Assembly (NCBI RefSeq): GCF_007018965.1
Contig: NZ_VJYZ01000007.1
Location: 124,001 to 188,000 of the forward strand
Direction of reading: 5' to 3'
Source of the DNA: Paracoccus marinus
Lineage (GTDB): Bacteria; Pseudomonadota; Alphaproteobacteria; Rhodobacterales; Rhodobacteraceae
DNA length: 64,000 nucleotides
This document shows positions 57,302 through 64,000 of the stretch, piece by piece. The translations under genes were made by a program, and so were the position numbers. The notes below the pieces were generated by a model. That model saw only the letters and a program-made list of their open reading frames with translations. It searched no databases and had not been told where the DNA came from. Every line of letters begins with the position of its first letter. Within the stretch, counting starts at the first letter, position 1.

Positions 57302-57332
57302 TTGACCCTGACAGCGCTGTCATCGTCTAGAC
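57302..57332 (+). promoter_or_regulatory. MerR-type operator/promoter with 19-base spacer
   Basis: TTGACC (57302-57307) and CTAGAC (57327-57332) are separated by 19 bases, longer than the usual 17. The spacer contains the perfect palindrome TGACAGCGCTGTCA (57309-57322). Long spacers with a central dyad are the hallmark of MerR-activated promoters. It should drive the aminotransferase gene and allow autoregulation. Confidence 0.7.
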
Positions 57333-57369
57333 CACCCGCTCACCCATGCGAACCCCATGAGGAGCATCC

Positions 57370-58197
57370 ATGTCCACGTCCGATCACGCCACCCTGCTCA
57401 ACGGCCGCGCGGCCACCGCCGCCGACCTCGCGCCGCTGGCATTCGCCGGCTTCGCCCACTTCACCGCCATGCAACTGCGCGGCGGCCGGGTGCGGGGGCT
57501 CGACCTTCACCTTGACCGGCTTCGCCATGCGTCGCGGCGGATGTTCGGCGCGGCCCTTGCCGACGACGTCGTGCGCGATCGTCTCCGCGAGGCGGCTGAG
57601 GCGGCTGAGGCGGCGGCAGGCGCCGGCCCCGACCACTCGCTGACCGCCACGATGTTTTCCCGTGTGGGAGAGTTCACCCCCGCCGGCGCGGACGACGACC
57701 CGGCCATCCTAGTGCGGACCGCGCCGCCGTCGGACGGCCCTTCCGGTCCGCTGCGCCTTGACGCGGTGCGCCACACCCGCCCGCTCGCGGACATCAAGCA
57801 GGTCGGCGAATCCACCAAGACGATTTATCTGCGCCAGGCCGTCGCCCGGGGTTTCGACGACGCCGCCTATGTCGATGCGGACGGACGGCTGAGCGAGGCG
57901 ACGATCTGGAACCTCGTGTTCTGGGACGGCCGGGCCGTCGTCTGGCCGCGGGCCGAGATGCTGGACGGGATCACGCAGCAGATCGTCCGGCGCCAGCTGC
58001 AACGGTCCGGCGTGCCGCAGCGGACGGCGGAGTTGAGGCCCGACGACGCGGCCCGGATGGCGGGGGCGGCGGTGATGAACTCGTGGACGCCCGGCGTTCC
58101 GGTCGGCGCGATCGGCGATGCGGCGATCCCCGTCGCGGGGGACTTCATGCAGCTTCTGCACGGGGCCTATCAGGAGGAGCCGGCGGTCGATGTCTGA
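57370..58197 (+). CDS. Aminotransferase class IV family protein
   Basis: A 275-residue PLP enzyme of the class IV fold (branched-chain aminotransferase, D-amino acid transaminase or ADC lyase type). Visible are HFTAMQLRGGRVRGLDLHLDRLRHASRRMFG at the start, the probable PLP lysine in DIKQVGESTKTIYLRQAVARG, and LSEATIWNLVFWDG. An insertion of repeated Ala/Glu (AAEAAEAAAGAG) lies near residue 75. It diverges from a MerR gene and is probably activated by it. The amino donor and acceptor are unknown. Confidence 0.88.
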   Translation: MSTSDHATLLNGRAATAADLAPLAFAGFAHFTAMQLRGGRVRGLDLHLDRLRHASRRMFGAALADDVVRDRLREAAEAAEAAAGAGPDHSLTATMFSRVGEFTPAGADDDPAILVRTAPPSDGPSGPLRLDAVRHTRPLADIKQVGESTKTIYLRQAVARGFDDAAYVDADGRLSEATIWNLVFWDGRAVVWPRAEMLDGITQQIVRRQLQRSGVPQRTAELRPDDAARMAGAAVMNSWTPGVPVGAIGDAAIPVAGDFMQLLHGAYQEEPAVDV

Positions 58198-58244
58198 AGC
58201 GCCGCTTCGGGCAGAACGGGCGGGACGGCGAGCCGCTGGCCGCC

Positions 58245-58637
58245 TCAGTCCCGCCACAGCGGAAAACGCAACCGGCAGTAGCTGGCGATCGCCATCGACA
58301 CCGACACCGACCCGTCCTGCGGGCCGGACCCGAACTCGGACACGCCCGCGTTCTCGGCCCGTTTGTCGGGATCGACGGTAAAGACGATGCCCTGACCCTT
58401 GCGGCGAGGTTCGGGGGTGGCGCGCCACAGGCGGGTCTTGCCGGGCAGGCCCATGACCTGTTCGGCAAGGTCGCCCGCCGCGCACCAGTAGCTGGTGTCC
58501 GAACGCCCGGAATCGAACGGGACCGCGATCTCGGTCGGGCTGACCTGCTGGGCGACCATGCCGTTACGCGCGGTAAAGGCCGACGCGGGCAGCGGCGCCA
58601 GCGCGAGGGCGGCGGCGAGGATCGGGATCAGGCGCAT
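58245..58637 (-). CDS. Small periplasmic protein of unknown function
   Basis: A 130-residue exported protein. The signal peptide is MRLIPILAAALALAPLPASA, cut before FTARNGM. The mature part contains FDSGRSDTSYWCAAGDLAEQVMG and a second cysteine in IASYCRLRFPLWRD, suggesting a disulfide. Similar small proteins are found in relatives, but I cannot name the family. It converges with the aminotransferase gene and lies downstream of the groL terminator. The ATG at 58637 starts the signal peptide. Confidence 0.75.
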   Translation of the reverse strand: MRLIPILAAALALAPLPASAFTARNGMVAQQVSPTEIAVPFDSGRSDTSYWCAAGDLAEQVMGLPGKTRLWRATPEPRRKGQGIVFTVDPDKRAENAGVSEFGSGPQDGSVSVSMAIASYCRLRFPLWRD

Positions 58638-58796
58638 GGCGGTCACTCCGAATGGGGCAGGCGGCAAGCAAGGGCGGGTCGCGCGGGACCGGAGACGAAT
58701 GATGCGCCCGCCCGGCCCGCCGGCACAATCACGTTTGGCTGAACGGGTACGGCGAGCGGGCGAGATGCGGGCCGAACGCGCCGCCCCGTGCATGGA

Positions 58797-58821
58797 AAAG
58801 GGCGCCACGCGGGCGCCCTTT
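58797..58821 (-). terminator. groL terminator
   Basis: A perfect 10-bp stem (AAAGGGCGCC/GGCGCCCTTT, 5-base loop) lies 34 bases past the groL stop codon. On the minus strand it ends in TTTTCC. Confidence 0.8.
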
Positions 58822-58854
58822 CCGTTGCTCGACCGAAGCGGTCGGGCGGGGACA

Positions 58855-60504
<1,650 letters not shown>

Positions 60505-60557
60505 TTACCTAATCCTTCTGAAACAGTTTGAAGCGATGTCCGTCAGGGTTCGCCGGC

Positions 60558-60845
60558 TCAGCCGATGATCCCGAGAATGTCGCTTTCCTTCATGATGAGC
60601 AGCTCTTCGCCGTCCAGCGTCACTTCGGTGCCCGACCATTTGCCGAACAGGATCTTGTCGCCGGCCTTGACCGAGGGGGCGATCAGCTCGCCCGAGTCCT
60701 TGCGCGCGCCCTCGCCGACCGAGACGATCTCGCCCTCGGCGGGTTTTTCCTTGGCGGTGTCGGGGATGATCAGCCCGCCCTTGGTCTTTTCGTCCGACTG
60801 GACGCGGCGGACCAGAACGCGGTCGTGCAGCGGTTTGAATGCCAT
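60558..60845 (-). CDS. groES: Co-chaperonin GroES
   Basis: GroES is the heptameric lid of GroEL. The 95-residue protein begins [20 protein letters not shown]. It has the mobile loop [16 protein letters not shown] (residues about 21-36) and [18 protein letters not shown] near the end. The frame is open 20 codons further upstream; the ATG at 60845 is the conserved start with GGAGTG before it. groL follows 53 bases later. Confidence 0.98.
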   Translation of the reverse strand: MAFKPLHDRVLVRRVQSDEKTKGGLIIPDTAKEKPAEGEIVSVGEGARKDSGELIAPSVKAGDKILFGKWSGTEVTLDGEELLIMKESDILGIIG

Positions 60846-60878
60846 CGTGGTACACTCCGATGTTTCAGGTTGCAGGTG

Positions 60879-60905
60879 TTGGCACTCTGCTTTGATGAGT
60901 GCCAA
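60879..60905 (-). promoter_or_regulatory. CIRCE element (HrcA operator)
   Basis: TTGGCACTC-N9-GAGTGCCAA is a perfect 9-bp inverted repeat with the exact 9-base CIRCE spacing, 34 bases before groES. It matches the consensus TTAGCACTC-N9-GAGTGCTAA at all but the expected wobble positions. It indicates HrcA heat-shock repression. Confidence 0.95.
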
Positions 60906-60914
60906 TCGGGGGCT

Positions 60915-60943
60915 GATCTAGGCGCGGGGCAGGGCCAAGTCAA
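60915..60943 (-). promoter_or_regulatory. groESL promoter (TTGACT-17-TAGATC)
   Basis: On the minus strand TTGACT (60943-60938) and TAGATC (60920-60915) are spaced by 17 bases. The CIRCE element lies immediately downstream where the transcript would begin. Its CCTAGAT core matches the lon promoter. Confidence 0.65.
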
Positions 60944-61077
60944 CAGCCCGGGTCAACTGCCCGTGACGCGGTCTTGGTTGCGCCGCGCGGGCGTGGCAGG
61001 GTCTGGCGGACGCGTCCCCGGTCCGGTCGCAGGAACATCCGGCAAACCCTTGCGCCGGCGACGGAAAGGAAACGGAA

Positions 61078-62127
61078 ATGAAGCGGTTGATCCTTGCGGC
61101 GACGCTGTGGGCCATGACGGGGGTGTCCGCGAATGCGGGCGCGCAGGCGGCCTGCACGGGGCGCAACCTGTTCGACGACCTGACCCCCGCGATGCGGGCC
61201 GAGGTGGCGGCGGCGGCGTCGCGGGTCCCGCACTCGGAAGGAACGGTGTGGGAGGCGCGCAAGGGCGATGCGCGGATGCTGATTCTTGGCACCTACCACT
61301 TCACCGATCCGCGCCATGCCGACGCGGTCGCGGCCCTGAAGCCTCGGATCGAGAACGCCGCGACGCTGATGGTCGAGGTGTCGCCCGAAGACCAGGAAAA
61401 GCTCAAGGCGCGGCTTCTGTCCGAGCCCGACCTGCTGATGGACCCCGTCGGGCCCAGCCTGCCCGAACGGATGGGCAAGGAACAATGGGCGGCCCTGTCC
61501 GAAGCGGCGGCCGAACGCGGCGTGCCCGCGATCCTCGCCAGCCGGATGCGGCCCTGGTACGCGGCGATGACCCTGTCGATGTCGCCCTGCATGATGGCCG
61601 AGATGCGCGCCCCCGGCGGGGCGCCCGCCGGCATGGACATGATGCTGATGGACACGGCCGAAAAGGCGGGTGTCCCGGTGCGCTCGCTTGAACCCTACGA
61701 CACCGTGCTGGGCATGTTCGACGACCTGTCGCCCGAGGACGAGATCGACATGGTCCTGTGGTCGCTGCCCGGCGCCGAACACGCCGACGACTTCACGACC
61801 ACCACCGCCGCCGCCTTCTTCGCCGGAAAGGTGTGGGAGCTGTGGGAGTTCTCGCGCCTCGATTCCTACATCAATTCGGGCCTGAGCCGGGCCGAGGTGG
61901 ACCGGCAGGTGGCGCTGGCGCAGGAGCGGCTGATGGACCGGCGGAACCGCGCGTGGATCGCGCCGTTGACCGCTGCTGCAGAGGCGGCGGTAAGGCCTGA
62001 GGCAGGGGACACGCCCGCCGGGCGCGAGGTCGTGGCGGCGGTGGGCGCGCTGCACCTGCCGGGCGAGCAGGGCGTGCTGCGGCTGCTGGAACGGGACGGA
62101 TGGACGGTGGAGAGGGTGGCGCGATGA
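61078..62127 (+). CDS. TraB/GumN family protein
   Basis: A 349-residue exported protein (signal MKRLILAATLWAMTGVSANA). The TraB/GumN domain shows the conserved MLILGTYHFTDPRH (GxxH motif) near residue 65, MVEVSPEDQEKL and a C-terminal VVAAVGALHLPGEQGVLRLLERDGW. These are the two sites proposed to form a metalloprotease-like centre. The role of the family is unsettled. It overlaps the following small gene by ATGA. Confidence 0.87.
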   Translation: MKRLILAATLWAMTGVSANAGAQAACTGRNLFDDLTPAMRAEVAAAASRVPHSEGTVWEARKGDARMLILGTYHFTDPRHADAVAALKPRIENAATLMVEVSPEDQEKLKARLLSEPDLLMDPVGPSLPERMGKEQWAALSEAAAERGVPAILASRMRPWYAAMTLSMSPCMMAEMRAPGGAPAGMDMMLMDTAEKAGVPVRSLEPYDTVLGMFDDLSPEDEIDMVLWSLPGAEHADDFTTTTAAAFFAGKVWELWEFSRLDSYINSGLSRAEVDRQVALAQERLMDRRNRAWIAPLTAAAEAAVRPEAGDTPAGREVVAAVGALHLPGEQGVLRLLERDGWTVERVAR

Positions 62128-62471
62128 GCATGACCGAGGAACGCTGGGCGGACGAAGAGGCGTGGTGGACCATGGGCGCGGCCGAGGCGCGGCGGCGCAC
62201 CCACCCCGCCGCAGTGATGGCGTTCGGTTTCGGACTCCTGCAGGGCGAGGAGATCTTCGCGGCGCTCGACAACGGCCCCGGCTGGGACAGCGTCGGCATG
62301 AGCGACCGCCGCATGGTGGAAAACGAAGATTGCGTGGTGCTGGGCTATGCCGCCACGGCCCGGCGGCCCGACGGGTCGGACTACGCCGCGTTCTGCACCT
62401 CGACCTGGGTCCGGCAGGGCGACGACTGGCAGATCGTGCAGCACCAGCAGACGGTGCGCGCGCCTTCGTGA
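62124..62471 (+). CDS. SnoaL-like/DUF4440-type small protein
   Basis: A 115-residue soluble protein with the probable fold of a SnoaL-like cone. It has MTEERWADEEAWWTMGAAEARRR, then SDRRMVENEDCVVLGYAATARR, and ends in CTSTWVRQGDDWQIVQHQQTVR, the family's typical strand-rich C terminus. The ATG at 62124 overlaps the TraB/GumN stop; an ATG two codons later is an alternative. Function unknown; possibly a small hydrolase or stress protein. Confidence 0.72.
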   Translation: MSMTEERWADEEAWWTMGAAEARRRTHPAAVMAFGFGLLQGEEIFAALDNGPGWDSVGMSDRRMVENEDCVVLGYAATARRPDGSDYAAFCTSTWVRQGDDWQIVQHQQTVRAPS

Positions 62472-62573
62472 CATGCGGCGGGCAGCGCGCGGCGCGAGGC
62501 TGGCGGGGTCGATAGACAAGCGCTGGGGCCGATCCTATAAGCCGCGCGAAACCGCTTTCCCGAAAGGTCCCCC

Positions 62574-63494
62574 ATGATCCAGGTGTTCGGCCACAAGGCC
62601 CCCGATACCGATTCCACCGGCTCGCCGCTCATCTGGGCGTGGTACCTGACCGAGGTCCGCAAGACCCCGGCCAAGGCCGTGCTGCAGGGGTCGCCCAACA
62701 CCGAGGCCGTGTGGATGCTGGGCCGCTGGGGCGTGGACATGCCCGAGTTCATCACCGACGTGGCGCCGGGCGATCAGTGCGTGATCGTGGACACCAACAA
62801 CCTGGCCGAGCTGCCCGCCTCGATCAACGAGGCCGAGGTGATGGAGGTGATCGACCATCACCTGCTGGCCGGCGGGCTGAAGACCCGGCTGCCGATCAAC
62901 ATCACGATCCGCCCGCTCGCCTGCACCGCGACGATCATGCACGACCTGATCGGCGCAGACGACATGGCCCGCGCGCCCGAATGGGTGAAGGGCATGATGC
63001 TGACCTGCATCCTGTCGGACACCCTGCAGTTCCGCAGCCCCACCACGACCCCGCACGACCGCTTCGTGGCCGAGAACCTGGCCCGCGACCTGGGCATCGA
63101 CATCCCGGATTACGCGACCGAGATGTTCACCGCCAAATCCGACGTCTCGGCCTTTGATGACGCCTCGCTGCTGCGGATGGACAGCAAGGAATACGAACTC
63201 GACGGGCGGCTGCTGCGCGTGTCGGTGCTGGAAACCACCGCGCCGCAGGTCCTTCTGGACCGCAAGGCCGCGCTGATGGCCGCGATCCCGGCCGTCGCCG
63301 CCGAGGACGGCGCGCACGAGGTCCTGATGTTCATCGTGGACATCCTGAACGAGCAGGCGACGCTGCTGATCCCCAACGACTACGTCCGCCGGGTGGCCGA
63401 GCGGTCGTTCGGCGTGACGGTCACGGGCGACAGCGTGGTCCTGCCGGGCGTCGTCAGCCGCAAGAAGCAGATCATCCCCGTCCTGCAGGCCTGA
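62574..63494 (+). CDS. ppaC: Manganese-dependent inorganic pyrophosphatase
   Basis: A family II pyrophosphatase of the DHH superfamily, which splits PPi to two Pi and pulls biosynthesis forward. The 306-residue protein has metal ligands H7, D11 and D13 in FGHKAPDTDS. It carries the DHH motif in VIDHHLLAGG near residue 100, then LSDTLQFRSPTTT, and ends in the C-terminal SRKKQIIPVL that binds substrate. The ATG at 62574 directly precedes the conserved start. It is followed by three hairpins and the next gene. Confidence 0.96.
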   Translation: MIQVFGHKAPDTDSTGSPLIWAWYLTEVRKTPAKAVLQGSPNTEAVWMLGRWGVDMPEFITDVAPGDQCVIVDTNNLAELPASINEAEVMEVIDHHLLAGGLKTRLPINITIRPLACTATIMHDLIGADDMARAPEWVKGMMLTCILSDTLQFRSPTTTPHDRFVAENLARDLGIDIPDYATEMFTAKSDVSAFDDASLLRMDSKEYELDGRLLRVSVLETTAPQVLLDRKAALMAAIPAVAAEDGAHEVLMFIVDILNEQATLLIPNDYVRRVAERSFGVTVTGDSVVLPGVVSRKKQIIPVLQA

Positions 63495-63513
63495 TCCGCC
63501 GCGCCGAAAGCCT

Positions 63514-63580
63514 GGGGGCGTTCCGCCCCCTTGGGCCTTCCGGCCCCTGCCTCGCTGAGAACGGTCCACCGGACCGTTTT
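63514..63580 (+). terminator. Triple hairpin downstream of ppaC
   Basis: Three consecutive hairpins lie in the gap: GGGGGCG-TTC-CGCCCCC (63514-63530), GGGCC-TTCC-GGCCC (63533-63546) and AACGGTCC-ACC-GGACCGTT (63560-63578) with a T run. The last is an intrinsic terminator; the first two may be part of a mobile intergenic repeat. Confidence 0.7.
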
Positions 63581-63638
63581 CCGGGCGCTCGCCAGCCCCG
63601 AGGATATTTCTTCCCGCCCGAACGACGAAGGTTCTCCC

Positions 63639-64000
63639 GTGACGCACATCATCAACGCGCTGACCGAAGTCTCGGGCGACTACGACGTCCTGTTCTGCGA
63701 CCTGTGGGGCTGCGTCCACAACGGGCGCGTGGCTTACCCGGCGGCGATCGCGGCCTTGCAGGACTTCCGTCGTCAGGGCGGGCGCGTGGCGCTGATGACC
63801 AACGCGCCGCGACCGCGGCGTTTCGTGGCCGAGCAGATCGCACGGCTCAACGTCCCGCGTGACGCTTGGGACGACATCGTGACCTCGGGCGACGCGGCGC
63901 AGGACGCGATGTGGGCGGGCGAGGTGGGGCGCCGCGTCTGGCATATCGGGACCGAGAAGGACCTTGGCTTCTTCGCCGGGCCCGACGATCCCCGCGCGAG
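63639..64000 (+). CDS. HAD-superfamily hydrolase, TIGR01459-like (cut by window edge)
   Basis: About 120 codons of a HAD-superfamily phosphatase of the NagD-like IIA type. The nucleophile motif is LFCDLWGCVHNG with D21 near the start, and the second motif is RVALMTNAPRPRRFVAEQI. The start is GTG at 63639 after an intergenic hairpin cluster; CGACGAAGG lies upstream. The rest of the protein is outside the window. Substrate unknown. Confidence 0.88.
   Translation, partial: MTHIINALTEVSGDYDVLFCDLWGCVHNGRVAYPAAIAALQDFRRQGGRVALMTNAPRPRRFVAEQIARLNVPRDAWDDIVTSGDAAQDAMWAGEVGRRVWHIGTEKDLGFFAGPDDPRA

Noticed and set aside
58245..58637. GumN or SnoaL-like assignment for the small periplasmic gene
   Set aside because: The motifs of those families are not present; only the signal peptide and two cysteines could be supported.

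Overview
This window looks like chromosomal DNA of an alphaproteobacterium of the Rhodobacteraceae/Paracoccaceae. The evidence is very high GC, strong third-position GC bias, and family-typical gene neighbourhoods: DUF2948 beside murA, a coiled-coil protein before zapA, a DUF6497 protein inside the propionyl-CoA carboxylase locus, and CIRCE-groES-groL. The genus cannot be fixed from sequence alone. About 65 protein genes and one tRNA are supported. I see no insertion sequence, prophage block, rRNA or CRISPR array. No stretch over about 300 bases lacks a gene; the gaps hold promoters, terminators and short repeats.

Layout. 1-3072 (minus): lon (cut by the window edge), an FAH-family hydrolase and ssb. 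3345-6998 (plus): a lytic transglycosylase, a YbjN-like protein, proC, a CsaA-like tRNA-binding protein and a D-2-hydroxyacid dehydrogenase, the last three overlapping or touching. 7035-9242 (minus): DUF2948, murA, a small basic protein and tRNA-Thr(GGT). 9448-17352 (plus): a coiled-coil protein and zapA, then the NHEJ pair ku-ligD, whose end overlaps a short ModE-like regulator followed by modABC. 17377-17967 is an orphan nuclease-like gene.

18002-28192 is a propionate/methylmalonyl-CoA region, mostly on the minus strand: methylmalonyl-CoA mutase, two DUF4174 proteins, biotin-carrying pccA, three small lipoproteins (one of 42 residues), an acidic-tailed protein, DUF6497 and pccB. A 21-codon gene with a good ribosome site and promoter-like boxes lies at 20867-20932. 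28399-32352 (plus): alr, then phoH-ybeY-CorC/HlyC-type CBS protein, the usual rRNA-maturation cluster. 32357-35795 (minus): GNAT, DUF72, an ABM-domain protein and a CPA1 Na+/H+ antiporter. 35968-38640 (plus): an accessory module of TetR regulator, frameshifted VOC protein, DoxX-like membrane protein and saccharopine-dehydrogenase-like enzyme. guaA and a thiE-like gene follow on minus.

41118-50029 (plus): a large beta-helix protein, a small secreted protein, acs and two tandem MFS paralogues with an unusual cysteine-containing insert. 50096-52928 (minus): a Pro/Ala-rich periplasmic protein, a histidine-box hydroxylase, a TerB-DnaJ protein and a GNAT gene whose start region is tandemly duplicated. 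53150-58637: ppk1-ppx, a MerR regulator diverging from a class IV aminotransferase over a palindromic operator, and a small periplasmic protein. 58855-60943: groES-groL with CIRCE. 61078-64000 (plus): a TraB/GumN protein, a small SnoaL-like protein, Mn-dependent pyrophosphatase and a HAD-family gene cut by the edge.

The recurring themes are short-chain acyl-CoA metabolism (pcc/mcm, acs and possibly the MFS pair), phosphate polymer turnover (ppk, ppx, ppaC), proteostasis (lon, groESL, TerB-DnaJ) and DNA repair (ssb, ku, ligD). I found no gene set I would call a wholly new system. The most unusual items are the 21-residue small gene, the duplicated start of the GNAT gene, the paired MFS transporters with a shared periplasmic insert, the orphan nuclease-like gene and the twin lipoproteins with a conserved two-cysteine tail.
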